From JARRKU01 sp963675565 (lineage in GTDB: Bacteria > Desulfobacterota > Desulfobacteria > Desulfobacterales > Desulfosarcinaceae), in assembly GCA_963675565.2 (NCBI GenBank), contig CAXXYD010000001.1:1178001-1242000 (forward strand): a stretch of DNA of 64,000 bases, given 5' to 3'. Both the position numbers and the translations under genes were made by a program. Each line of letters opens with the position of its first letter. Positions within the stretch are counted from its first letter, which is position 1. The notes beneath the pieces were generated by a model. That model was not told where the DNA came from. It searched no databases and was given only the letters and a program-made list of their open reading frames with translations. Below, one piece after another: positions 17,931 to 26,471 of the stretch.

Positions 17931-18805
17931 CAATGCGTCCTCACCCTGGGGTCGGCGGCCTTCTCCAGGTCTTTGCCCAACAGGGCCAGGGATGTGACCA
18001 CCAGGGTCAGCGCCAGCCATGGGAAGAGCAGCCACCACTTCCAATAATCGGTATAGTAAATACCGCGAAACCCCAGGGCATGGTGGATGATCATACCCCA
18101 GGAGCGGGAGGTCGGATCGCCCAGCCCCAGAAACGAAAGGCCGGCCTCGGCCACGATGGCCCGTCCGGCCAGGCGAATCATGCCCACGGACGCCAGGGGG
18201 AAGATTTCCGGCAGGAAATGACGCCGCAGCAGGTACCACACGCCGGCGCCGTATGATTCGGAGGCCTGGATATAGCGCCGTTGTTTGAGGCTCAGTACGC
18301 GGCTGCGCACCACCCGGGCGGTGAAGACCCATGAAAAGGCGGAAAGCACTACGATTATGGTTCCCACACTGGGCCCTAAAAAGGCGGCCAGCACAATCAT
18401 CACGGGCAGATCGGGCAGCACCAGCAGAATATCGATCAGGCGCATGCACAGCCGATCGGTCCAGCCCCCCCGGTACCCGGCCAGTATGCCGACCGCGGCC
18501 CCGCCGAACCCGGCCATCAGTGCAGTGCCGGCTCCCACGATCAGGCTGACCCGTGCCCCGAAGCAGACCTGGGCCCACAGGTCCACGCCCAGTTCGTCGG
18601 TCCCCATCCAGTGATGACGGTCGGGTGCCGCAAGGGGTGTACCGGTGGCCTGCCGGTGCGAGTGCCCGCAAACCAGGGGCGCGGCCAGTGCCAGAACGCA
18701 GACCAGTCCCAGCACGGCGAGGCCGAAGCGTCCACCCGATGTCAGCCGTATGGAAGGCCGCGCTTTCGGAAGCGGCAGGGTGCAGGCGGCAGGTCCGCAA
18801 CTCAT
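17930..18805 (-). CDS. ABC importer permease, DppC/NikC-like
   Basis: An inner-membrane permease of 291 residues. It begins with one hydrophobic segment (LAVLGLVCVLALAAPLVCG), then the family's periplasmic stretch with HHWMGTDELGVDLWAQVCFG, and the BPD_transp_1 core carrying the EAA loop around AEAGLSFLGLGDPTSRSWG. The start overlaps the stop of the DppB-like gene by four bases and its stop overlaps the ATPase start by one base, so the three are translationally coupled. It forms the translocation pore with the DppB-like protein. Confidence 0.88.
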   Translation of the reverse strand: MSCGPAACTLPLPKARPSIRLTSGGRFGLAVLGLVCVLALAAPLVCGHSHRQATGTPLAAPDRHHWMGTDELGVDLWAQVCFGARVSLIVGAGTALMAGFGGAAVGILAGYRGGWTDRLCMRLIDILLVLPDLPVMIVLAAFLGPSVGTIIVVLSAFSWVFTARVVRSRVLSLKQRRYIQASESYGAGVWYLLRRHFLPEIFPLASVGMIRLAGRAIVAEAGLSFLGLGDPTSRSWGMIIHHALGFRGIYYTDYWKWWLLFPWLALTLVVTSLALLGKDLEKAADPRVRTH

Positions 18806-19800
18806 GGGGTCACCCCGGCGGTTTCTCGGATACGGGGGTCCAGGCGGCCGTAAACCAGGTCCGCAATGAAATTGGCCGACAGGACGCTCACCGTAATCAG
18901 CAGGAAGATCCCCTGAATCAGCGGGTAATCGTGCACCAGCACGGCATCGCGCATCAGGCGGCCCAGTCCGGGATAGGCAAAGACGTTTTCCACCAGGATG
19001 GCGCCGCCCACCAGGCCGCCCAGGCTTAGAAAGATGCGCGTGGCAATGGGCAGCATGGCATTGCGCAGGGTATGCCGCATCAGAATACGCACCGGATGCA
19101 GTCCTTTGGCCCGGGCGGTGCGAATATAGTCCCTGGCCAGCACCGTGGTCATGCTGTTGCGTGCCAGCAGGTACATGCCGCCGGTCCGCACAACGGTCAG
19201 CGTCAGCACGGGCAGAACCGCGTGCCGGGCGATGTCCATGATCTTATCGATCACGCCGTCGTAAACGGCGAAATGGGTCATGGCCCCCGACAGCGGGAAG
19301 AGCTTCAGGCCGGCGGCCAGGGTGAATAAAAACACCAGGCCGAGCAGGAATGCCGGAATTTCCGAGACGGCAATCATGACCGGATAGAGCCAGCGGTCCT
19401 GCCATCGGCCGCGGCAATAGGCGCTGAGGCTCCCCAGCAGGCAGCCGGCCACGGAGCTGGCGGCCACGGCCACCGTCACCAGGAGCAGGGTCCAGGGCAG
19501 CCGGCGCAGCAGCATGGCGGTGACGCCCTGGTTGTAGTAAATGGAATACCCCAGGTCTGCGCGGAACAGAGCCGACAGATAGACGGCATACTGCTCGGCA
19601 AGCGGACGATCCAACCCGTACTGGCTGTTGTAGTAATCCTGTTGGGCGCGGCTGAAAGCGGCGACCTCGTCGCCTTCATCGGCTGACAGATGGAGGAACG
19701 GATCGCCGGGCATCACGCGCGGCAGAGCGAAATTCAAGGTCACGATGACCCAGACCGTGAAGCAGTATTCCAGGAGGCGTCGGGTGGTCCGGTGGTTCAT
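18802..19800 (-). CDS. ABC importer permease, DppB/NikB-like
   Basis: An inner-membrane permease of 332 residues with the DppB N terminus (RRLLEYCFTVWVIVTLNFALPRVMPGDP) and about six transmembrane segments. The EAA region (TARAKGLHPVRILMRHTLRNA) and the closing NLF-type region (VENVFAYPGLGRLMRDAVLVHDYPLIQG) are intact. It lies 10 bases after the binding-protein gene. Length and motifs match the nickel/peptide importer group, which cannot be split by sequence reading alone. Confidence 0.88.
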   Translation of the reverse strand: MNHRTTRRLLEYCFTVWVIVTLNFALPRVMPGDPFLHLSADEGDEVAAFSRAQQDYYNSQYGLDRPLAEQYAVYLSALFRADLGYSIYYNQGVTAMLLRRLPWTLLLVTVAVAASSVAGCLLGSLSAYCRGRWQDRWLYPVMIAVSEIPAFLLGLVFLFTLAAGLKLFPLSGAMTHFAVYDGVIDKIMDIARHAVLPVLTLTVVRTGGMYLLARNSMTTVLARDYIRTARAKGLHPVRILMRHTLRNAMLPIATRIFLSLGGLVGGAILVENVFAYPGLGRLMRDAVLVHDYPLIQGIFLLITVSVLSANFIADLVYGRLDPRIRETAGVTP

Positions 19801-19810
19801 GAGGGTTCCG

Positions 19811-21454
19811 TTACCGCATGGCGGCCACGCCGCTGCGCTGCAGGTATGACAGTTTGCTGTGGCTCAGGCTGTGATGGTCGAACATGAACATCCAGCCGTC
19901 GTATTTCGCCGGGCGATAGATACTGTATCCGGTGGTGTAAAACAGCGGGAGCTCCGGCAACAGCTCGGCTGCCTTTTTGCGGATTGCACCGATCATGTCC
20001 CGGCGCCGGGCCGGATCGATTTCGGTCTGCTGGCGCTTGAGCAGATCCAGCAGTTCGGGAGCATCCAGCCCGGGCAGCCCCGAATAGGACGGTGCCGCAT
20101 TCTGATCAAAGACATCGCCGCACAGATGGGCCACCAGATAATCGGGATCCTGGCCCCAGCCGCCGTGACCTAAAACGGCCAATTGGTAGTCGAACGCGCG
20201 GACCCGCGAATCGCGGGTCTTGCCGTCCACACTGCGGACGGTCAGCCGGATACCGACATCCTTCAGCCGCTGACGGATCAGTTCCGCCATGCGGACTTCC
20301 TGACTGCTGCACAACAGGTCCAAGTCCAGTATGGTCCCGTCGTCCGCCCCCATCCGGATGCCGTCGGCGTTGACGCGGTCATAACCGGCCTTCTCAAGAA
20401 GCCGCCGGGACTGACGGGGATCGAAAGGGTAGGCCCGGACCGGACCGTCCGCCATGATATGGTTTGGCGGCAGGATGCCGGGACTTCCCGGCACGGCGGC
20501 ACCCCGGGCGATCTTGGCCACCAGTTCGTTCCGGTCGATGGCATGGGCCAGGGCCCGACGTACGGACACATCCCGCAGGCAAGCCGTGGTGTCCGTATTC
20601 ATGAGCAGGCGATAGCCCCAGAAGGCCGGACTCCGCACGATTTTATGGGCCGGATCGTCCCGGAATCGCGGAAGCAGATCGGGCGTTACCGCCGTCAGGT
20701 CGATCTCCCGGTTTTCGTATGCCAGGATCGGCTCGCTGACCGGAATGTATTCAATCACCCGCACCCGCTGCCCGGGCCCCCAGAAGTTTTCGAAAGCTTC
20801 GAAGCGGTAGGTTCCGTGTTCCTTGCTGTAGCCGGTCAGGCGATAGGGCCCGCAGCCGATCACCGCTTCGGGGGTGGTGAATTCCTTGGGCCGTTCCACC
20901 TTCTCCCAGATATGCTTCGGAATGATGCGCGTGCGGCCGAGGCTGGAAAGCATGGCGGCGTGCGGCTTTTTCAACCGCACGCTGACCGTATCGCCCCCTT
21001 CGACCGTGACTCCGGCGACGGCATCGAAGATATAGGACCAGGTCGCCGAATGACGGTTGGCGTATTGGAACGAAAAAGCGACATCCTCCGCCGTAAGCAG
21101 CGTGCCGTCCTGCCAGTGCACCCCGTCGCGAACGGTAAAGCGGTAGGTCAGTCCGTTGTCTTCGATAGCGTAGCGCTCCGCCAGCCATGGAATCAAGCCC
21201 TTTTCATCCCGCTCGAGCAGGCTGTCGAAGATCATGCACATCTTAAAGCCGCCGGGCCCGCGGGGATAGTGGGCAAACGGCGTCGGATAGCCCCAATCGC
21301 CGCCCTGCAGCCGGATGACATCGGCATCATAGCGGGCGGCGGATCCGGTGGTCTCGACCTCCGGTGCGGTCCCCTCCGTTTTCCGTTGGTCGCAGGCGCA
21401 CAGTCCGAGGCCGATGACCAGCAGCAAAATCATAATCCGGTTTGGAATCTTCAT
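19811..21454 (-). CDS. Extracellular solute-binding lipoprotein, SBP family 5 (DppA/NikA-like)
   Basis: A protein of 547 residues carrying a lipoprotein signal (hydrophobic MILLLVIGLG, lipobox LCAC), so probably anchored to the outer face of the inner membrane. The body is a full SBP_bac_5 fold, with LAERYAIEDNGLTYRFTVRDG, HWQDGTLLTAEDVAFSF, VRRALAHAIDRNELV and the late TEIDPARRRDMIGAI. Family members bind peptides, nickel chelates, haem or opine metallophores. The ATG overlaps the methyltransferase stop by four bases. The TonB receptor upstream suggests that the ligand first crosses the outer membrane actively, so it is probably larger or scarcer than a simple peptide. Confidence 0.87.
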   Translation of the reverse strand: MKIPNRIMILLLVIGLGLCACDQRKTEGTAPEVETTGSAARYDADVIRLQGGDWGYPTPFAHYPRGPGGFKMCMIFDSLLERDEKGLIPWLAERYAIEDNGLTYRFTVRDGVHWQDGTLLTAEDVAFSFQYANRHSATWSYIFDAVAGVTVEGGDTVSVRLKKPHAAMLSSLGRTRIIPKHIWEKVERPKEFTTPEAVIGCGPYRLTGYSKEHGTYRFEAFENFWGPGQRVRVIEYIPVSEPILAYENREIDLTAVTPDLLPRFRDDPAHKIVRSPAFWGYRLLMNTDTTACLRDVSVRRALAHAIDRNELVAKIARGAAVPGSPGILPPNHIMADGPVRAYPFDPRQSRRLLEKAGYDRVNADGIRMGADDGTILDLDLLCSSQEVRMAELIRQRLKDVGIRLTVRSVDGKTRDSRVRAFDYQLAVLGHGGWGQDPDYLVAHLCGDVFDQNAAPSYSGLPGLDAPELLDLLKRQQTEIDPARRRDMIGAIRKKAAELLPELPLFYTTGYSIYRPAKYDGWMFMFDHHSLSHSKLSYLQRSGVAAMR

Positions 21455-22317
21455 GACACGTGCACCTTCTCGTTCACGTTCCACACCATCATTCCCTGGC
21501 AGGCGTCACGCTGCTGGACAAAAACGCCGCCGCGGCAGCGCGTGTCCACGAAACGGGCCACAATGGCCCTGATATCGGCGGTCAGTTCCGTGTAGGCTTC
21601 GAGGTGGGACAAATAATCTTCGACGGCTTCCTCCCGGGAAAGGGTGCGTTCGTGCTGCCAGAAATTGAACTGCAGGTTGGGACGGTATCCCATGGCATAG
21701 ACCATGTTGAACGGATAGATGATATCGGCGGGGTTTCCGTCCAAGGTCTCGTTGAAGATCTCCCGCCACAGGTCCCTGTACCACTGGTGCCAGCCGCGGC
21801 CGGAAAAAGCGCTCAAATAGCAGTAGCCCCGCGAAGCGGCGATCATCTTGTACAGGCTGGCGGGGCCGTCGATGCCCGGGGTCATGGATGCAAACACGAG
21901 ATCGAACCGGCCGGTCCAGTCCTCTTCGTCGAGTCCGATGGCCTGCCACGTCCGCTGATGGACGGTGACGTTGGTGATGGCGTCCTTCTCAATGCGCTGC
22001 CGCAGCAGATCGACCATGGCTCCGGCCGGTTCCAGGGCGGTAACATGGGCGGCCGTCCGGGCCAGCGGCACCGTCCAGTTTCCGGGTCCCGAGCCGATAT
22101 CCAATACCCGGCCCCCCGGGCGGAGGGCGCCTTGCCCGCTCAGCCACTCGATGGTCTTGAGACGCTTGCGGCCGGACCGGGGTTCATTGGTTCGCTTGGC
22201 GAAATCGGCGGCCATCCTGTTCCAGCGCCGCATGGTGTCAGGGCTGTCGTTGCGGCGTCTTTTCATGGGCGATTTTTCAATGGCCGACTGCCAGGAGTCC
22301 TCCCAGGAACTCGTCAT
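21451..22317 (-). CDS. Class I SAM-dependent methyltransferase
   Basis: A protein of about 288 residues with a Rossmann methyltransferase core. Motif I is GGRVLDIGSGPGNWTVPLA, the acidic end of strand 2 is VTALEPAGAMV, and motif IV is in FDLVFASMTPGI. The C-terminal part with HQWYRDLWREIFNE and FNFWQHERTLSREEAVEDYL is unlike common small-molecule families. It lies between the TonB receptor and the ABC binding protein in one operon (four-base overlap with the latter). This is an unusual place for a methyltransferase and suggests that it modifies the imported ligand or a chelator. The start at 22317 is chosen because upstream residues are not conserved-looking. Its ribosome site is weak. Confidence 0.75.
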   Translation of the reverse strand: MTSSWEDSWQSAIEKSPMKRRRNDSPDTMRRWNRMAADFAKRTNEPRSGRKRLKTIEWLSGQGALRPGGRVLDIGSGPGNWTVPLARTAAHVTALEPAGAMVDLLRQRIEKDAITNVTVHQRTWQAIGLDEEDWTGRFDLVFASMTPGIDGPASLYKMIAASRGYCYLSAFSGRGWHQWYRDLWREIFNETLDGNPADIIYPFNMVYAMGYRPNLQFNFWQHERTLSREEAVEDYLSHLEAYTELTADIRAIVARFVDTRCRGGVFVQQRDACQGMMVWNVNEKVHVS

Positions 22318-22394
22318 TGCTTCTTGCACGATACAGCTCTCCTCTCGAACGGGGATCGACCCCGACGCCGTGGCGCCAGGGTCGATCACAGGAC

Positions 22395-24539
22395 TTAAAA
22401 ACTCAGGCTCAGTGAAACCCCGAACGTCTGGTCGGTGGCCGGATAGCCTGAGGCATTGCTGTACTCTTCGTCGAAAAGATTCTTGACATACACCTTCAGA
22501 CGAGCCTCCCGGAGAGAGTGCTCGCTTTTGTACAGTATCTGCTGAATACCGAAATCGACGACGCTGTATGCCGGATTTTCAGTCTCACGAAATATCCAGT
22601 CAGGGTCTTCACCATCCGCTGCGCGATTCACTGCCTCTTCGGTGGTCTCCTCGCTCTGGTAGAAATAATCGAGCATCAGGGTGGTTCTTTCGAAAAGCGC
22701 ATAGACCAGTCCGGCCGTCATGCGATGCTCGGCCTGCTTGTGCAGCTCGGTCTCGCCGGCCGGCTCGTCGCCCTGGTTGGAAAACTTCTGCCAGGCATAG
22801 GTCAGGTAGAAGGAGAGATCGTCGGTCAGATGACCGCCCAGTTCGAGATCGATGCCGTGACGGTGGACCTGCTCCAGGTTGAGCACGTAATCGCTGAACT
22901 CTTTGCCGATCATACGGTCCGGAGTAGCTCCTCCTCGGGGAGGTGTATAGTCGGCATATGTCCTGTTGTAGGCAAAATAATCCTTGATATCATAAAAAGA
23001 ATAGTTGAGTTTCAAGGCGATATCGCGCCACAGGCGTCGGTTGAGCACCAGGTCGTATCCCATGCCGTGCTCGGGCTCCAGCCAGGCGCCGGCAGGGCAT
23101 CCCTGGGGGTTGTAGGTGCCGTGGTAGTCGGGGGCGTGCCAGATCTTGCTGACCCCCAGGGAGAGCGAGGTGTCCCGCAGCCAGGGGGCCGCCTGGTCCA
23201 TTTTCCAGGTGATGAAGCTTTTGGGAACCAATTCGTCGAAATCGCGTTCGATAATGTCGCCCCTGCCGGTAATTTTCTTATACGAATTGTTGGTTACCTT
23301 AATACTCACATCTTCGTACCGAAGCCCCAGGCGGATATCCACGGAAGGCAGGATCGCCCATTGGTGCTGCAGAAACGTACCGTTTTTATTGATGCGCTCT
23401 GTTTTTTCGTCGTCCACGCCTTCATCGTAGAGTTTGGCCGTATCGAAACCGATCGTCGAGACATGCTTGTTCGACCACTTGATTTCGTCCTGAATCTTAC
23501 CGCCCTCCTGCCACCAGTCGGTGTCCATGACGCTGAGGTTGGTATGTTCCTCGTCTGTATAGTAGGACCGCATGCGGTTGTCCCTGCCGGTGTAAGCCCC
23601 CACGCTCAGGCGGCCGATGGGCAGGTTCTGTTCATAGTTGAGGCGGTAGGCGTAGGAATCGCTGTCCCATTGGGGATCTGCAAAAGAGCTGAAGGCAGCC
23701 GACTCCACCTCGGGATAATCGGAATCGTAATCATCGCCGGTGTTGGGAATCGGCGCTTCGCGGTCGATCTCCGAGTACGATCCGCTCAGCGTGATGAAGC
23801 CATCCGACGGCAGCACGAGACCGATGCGCCCATAGAGAATATCCGATTCGGTTTCGTTGTGGCGCAGGTATCCGTCGCTGGAACTCTTCTGGTAGGCCAG
23901 GTCGTATGTCACGGCCTCCACGCCCCCCTGGAGGGTGAGATTGTGCATCTGGGTGTTGTAGGTACTGTAGCTCGTCGTCAGCCGGCCCTGGGGCGTCAGA
24001 CTGTCGTAGCGTTTGGGCTTGGCTGAAGTGAAATTGATCACGCCGCCGATGCTTTTGCAGTCGTACAGCGCCGAATGCGGCCCCGGCAGGATCTCCACCG
24101 AATCGATCAGAAAGGCCGGCAGCAAGCTGTAGTCCACGATGTTGCTGGACTTGCGGCCGCCGGTCTTCTGCACGGTCAGGCCGTCCAGAGCGGTCACGAA
24201 TCGTTTGGCGTCGAATCCCCGCAGGTTGATGGAGTCCACGCCGGCATCGATGTCCGATTCTCCCCTGAAATCGACGATGGCGTGTCCTTTGAGCACATCG
24301 ACGATGCTGTTGGGCGCGCCGATGGTTGGAAGCTTCTGAACCTCGACCACGGTTTCCGTGGGGGTCTGTTCGATCCCCGGGGCGCCGGTTTTTTCCTTGA
24401 CCACTATATCGCCCAGTTGATGGACCCGGTCCGCTGATTCTGCCTTGTCCGGCGGGTTGGTTTCAGAATCCGCCCAACAAGGCGCGGTCATTATGCAAAA
24501 CAGTGCTGCGGTCATTAAAAATGTTTCCATCCATTTCAT
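22395..24539 (-). CDS. TonB-dependent outer-membrane receptor
   Basis: A protein of 714 residues with a signal peptide to about residue 24 (cleavage near PCWAD), a plug domain at about 50-190 (TGAPGIEQTPTETVVEV ... INLRGFDAKRFVTALDGL ... EILPGPHSALYDCKSIGGVINF) and a 22-strand barrel ending in the aromatic FGVSLSLSF. TonB-box-like residues (GDIVVKEK) precede the plug. The ATG at 24539 has GAGAGGG upstream. It leads an operon with a methyltransferase, Opp-type ABC importer and secreted FmdE protein. No B12 riboswitch lies in front of it, unlike the receptor at 51995. The ligand is not known; a metal chelate is inferred from context. Confidence 0.88.
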   Translation of the reverse strand: MKWMETFLMTAALFCIMTAPCWADSETNPPDKAESADRVHQLGDIVVKEKTGAPGIEQTPTETVVEVQKLPTIGAPNSIVDVLKGHAIVDFRGESDIDAGVDSINLRGFDAKRFVTALDGLTVQKTGGRKSSNIVDYSLLPAFLIDSVEILPGPHSALYDCKSIGGVINFTSAKPKRYDSLTPQGRLTTSYSTYNTQMHNLTLQGGVEAVTYDLAYQKSSSDGYLRHNETESDILYGRIGLVLPSDGFITLSGSYSEIDREAPIPNTGDDYDSDYPEVESAAFSSFADPQWDSDSYAYRLNYEQNLPIGRLSVGAYTGRDNRMRSYYTDEEHTNLSVMDTDWWQEGGKIQDEIKWSNKHVSTIGFDTAKLYDEGVDDEKTERINKNGTFLQHQWAILPSVDIRLGLRYEDVSIKVTNNSYKKITGRGDIIERDFDELVPKSFITWKMDQAAPWLRDTSLSLGVSKIWHAPDYHGTYNPQGCPAGAWLEPEHGMGYDLVLNRRLWRDIALKLNYSFYDIKDYFAYNRTYADYTPPRGGATPDRMIGKEFSDYVLNLEQVHRHGIDLELGGHLTDDLSFYLTYAWQKFSNQGDEPAGETELHKQAEHRMTAGLVYALFERTTLMLDYFYQSEETTEEAVNRAADGEDPDWIFRETENPAYSVVDFGIQQILYKSEHSLREARLKVYVKNLFDEEYSNASGYPATDQTFGVSLSLSF

Positions 24540-24566
24540 CTTTTGTATCCCTCTCGAACATTCCAT

Positions 24567-24774
24567 TGGTGTTGATCCTGAATAAGCGATGAACGTTAAT
24601 TCCGCACATCAGAAGCCAGTGTGACGATTTTCGGTATACCGCAGGCAAATTTTGCAGCTGCCCTGAAATCATCTGCCGTTTAATTGGAGTCGCCGGCTTG
24701 ACACCCAGGTATTGACGTCGGGGGACACGTCGGGATATATATCCTGAAGTAGCCCCTTACCGGGCTCTGATGCA
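24567..24774. other. Spacer upstream of the TonB receptor operon
   Basis: I examined this 200-base leader on the minus strand for B12, molybdenum-cofactor and nickel/cobalt riboswitch cores and for a long palindromic repressor site. I saw none apart from a short GGTATACC palindrome around 24637-24644. Confidence 0.4.
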
Positions 24775-24817
24775 AAAAGGCAGCCGATGCGCTCTGGCCG
24801 GAGTGCGGCTGCCTTTT
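24775..24817 (-). terminator. Rho-independent terminator after the 66-residue gene
   Basis: Perfect 12-base arms AAAAGGCAGCCG (24775-24786) and CGGCTGCCTTTT (24806-24817) enclose a 19-base loop. Read on the minus strand, the stem ends in a T-run (complement of the A-run at 24774-24778) directly after the stop of the 66-residue gene. It isolates the TonB-operon transcript from the receptor operon downstream. Confidence 0.8.
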
Positions 24818-24821
24818 CGTT

Positions 24822-25022
24822 TCACGACAATGCATCTAACGCTTCCTGCAGGCAGTCATTGCTCTTGGCCGTCCATGCAATCATTTCGCGGATGTAACCG
24901 GCGCAGGGCTGCATGCGGGCTTCTTCAAGCTGTTCCGCAAATTTCTGGTAATCCTCGACATGGCTCTTATTGTGGTTGAGCCAATGTTCGATGCGTATGC
25001 GCGCTTTTTCCTGAAGTTCCAT
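24822..25022 (-). CDS. Small HWxxHN protein of unknown function
   Basis: A soluble helical protein of 66 residues. The pattern RIRIEHWLNHNKSHVEDYQKFAEQL recalls small proteins (HW-I-EHN-xHAxEF type) that I have seen encoded next to nickel, cobalt and corrinoid transport genes. Three histidines (H18, H22, H26 region) spaced along one helix could form a metal or corrinoid site. A very strong AGGAGGAG ribosome site precedes the ATG, and a terminator follows the stop. It is the last gene after the TPR/TonB operon. The function is unknown and the resemblance is from memory. Confidence 0.6.
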   Translation of the reverse strand: MELQEKARIRIEHWLNHNKSHVEDYQKFAEQLEEARMQPCAGYIREMIAWTAKSNDCLQEALDALS

Positions 25023-25048
25023 TTTCTCCTCCTCATTGATTCGTTGAT

Positions 25049-26425
25049 TTAGGAAGACGGCCGCTTGCCTCCCGGCTTCCGCTGTGTTTCCAGAAGCTGC
25101 TGAATGGCCAGCAGCGCATTTTTGCGATGCTTTTTAAATGTTGCGGCCTTCCGGAAAGCGCTGCGGCATGCGTCCACATCATTGGCCTGCAGGGCGGCAT
25201 AACCGGCCATCAACCATGCACGCCCGGTTTGGTGGCTCTTTCCGGTGCCAACCCGGGCGATCCGGCGATAGGTCTGCCCGGCTTCTTCAAACCGCTCAAG
25301 GCTGTAAAGCAAATCTGCTTTGCACATCAACAGTTCAGGGTCCCTGGTCCCGGGCGCAAAGCGTTGCAGGGCGTTGACGGCCTCTTCGGGCTGACCGAGC
25401 TGCTGCAGGGCCAGCATCAGGTTATGAATCAGGCGCCTATCGGTCTTTTCGTGCAGGACGGCTTCATACAGCGGCGCGGCCTTGACCGGGATTCCCAATT
25501 GCAAATTCAGATCGGCCAAAAGCTTGTTCTCCTGGGCTGTCAGGGGCGTCAGGTAACTGAATACGGTAAACGCCACCAAAGCCTGGTCATAACGACCGGC
25601 GTTCAATTCGACATGGGTCAGGGCCTTCCACCATTTGGACATGGCGGGGGCCTGGCGGGTGAGATAGAGCGCATAGGCGTGTGCCTCGACCTGCATATCA
25701 AGCTGCAGGTAGTTGTGCAGCAGGATTTCCTGCCACTGCACCTGCTTTTCGCCGGTATATTCCGAGGCCAATTGCCGAATATGGGGCAGGGCCGCCTTTG
25801 GCCGGCCGGCTTCAAGCAGTGCGTGAACGTAATTCTCCCGCCAGGCCGGTTGGACGGCATCGGCATGCTGCTCAAAAAGTCTTTCAAAAGCGATCAGACC
25901 GGGAGCGTTCTTCCGATCCATCAGGTAAGCAGCGGCACAATAGTAAAGATGCTCGGGATTTTTTTCTTCGGAGTGTTCATAGGCCTGCTCAAAGCATCCG
26001 GCCGCCCGTGAGTAATCGTGGGCTTCGTAACAGGCCTTGGCCATGTTCAGCCATGCAGCTGTAAACGTGGGGTCACGCCGGACAGCCTGGTCATATGCGT
26101 TTACGGCGGCATCGTATGATGATTGCATCAGGTAGCAGGTGCCTAATGCGAAAAAGACCTCCGGATGATAGCATCCTTTAGGGTCATTTTGGGTGGCTGT
26201 GGACGCCGGCCTTTTACGCGTCTGAAAGGCGAGCAGCACGTCAATGGCCTTGGAGTAAGCTTTTTCCTGCATCAGGGCGCCTGCCTTGGCCAGCACGACC
26301 CTGGCCGGCACGGGCAGGTCCGCCGTGCCATGCGCGGCCATGCCCGTGCATGGCAAAAGAATGCCCGCCACAATACCCAAAATCCCAACGGCAAGATATC
26401 GCAACCGCTTTGATGATGGTGTCAT
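25049..26425 (-). CDS. Secreted TPR-repeat protein of the TonB operon
   Basis: A protein of 458 residues. An N-terminal signal or anchor segment (YLAVGILGIVAGILLPCTGMAA) is followed by an array of tetratricopeptide repeats. Clear ones include EVFFALGTCYLMQSSYDAAVNAYDQAVRRDP, TAAWLNMAKACYEAHDYSRAAGCFEQAY and the C-terminal AWLMAGYAALQANDVDACRSAFRKAA. TtpC-type TonB systems of Vibrio and Shewanella relatives often end with such a TPR gene, thought to assist the system at the periplasmic face. The ATG at 26425 has GGGGAG upstream; the longer frame would bury the signal peptide. Confidence 0.8.
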   Translation of the reverse strand: MTPSSKRLRYLAVGILGIVAGILLPCTGMAAHGTADLPVPARVVLAKAGALMQEKAYSKAIDVLLAFQTRKRPASTATQNDPKGCYHPEVFFALGTCYLMQSSYDAAVNAYDQAVRRDPTFTAAWLNMAKACYEAHDYSRAAGCFEQAYEHSEEKNPEHLYYCAAAYLMDRKNAPGLIAFERLFEQHADAVQPAWRENYVHALLEAGRPKAALPHIRQLASEYTGEKQVQWQEILLHNYLQLDMQVEAHAYALYLTRQAPAMSKWWKALTHVELNAGRYDQALVAFTVFSYLTPLTAQENKLLADLNLQLGIPVKAAPLYEAVLHEKTDRRLIHNLMLALQQLGQPEEAVNALQRFAPGTRDPELLMCKADLLYSLERFEEAGQTYRRIARVGTGKSHQTGRAWLMAGYAALQANDVDACRSAFRKAATFKKHRKNALLAIQQLLETQRKPGGKRPSS

Positions 26426-26471
26426 TGTCTCTTCTCCCCTTTCGACCCCCGGCGATGCAAACGTCGGAAGG

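Noticed and set aside
17931..18800. Extension of the double ATPase frame to 852 codons
   Set aside because: The first 290 codons are the shadow of the DppC-like permease in another frame; the ATPase starts at the ATG overlapping the permease stop.
24540..24774. Search for a nickel/cobalt, molybdenum-cofactor or B12 riboswitch in front of the 22395-24539 receptor
   Set aside because: No conserved core of any of these was found in the leader on either strand; only a short GGTATACC palindrome is present.
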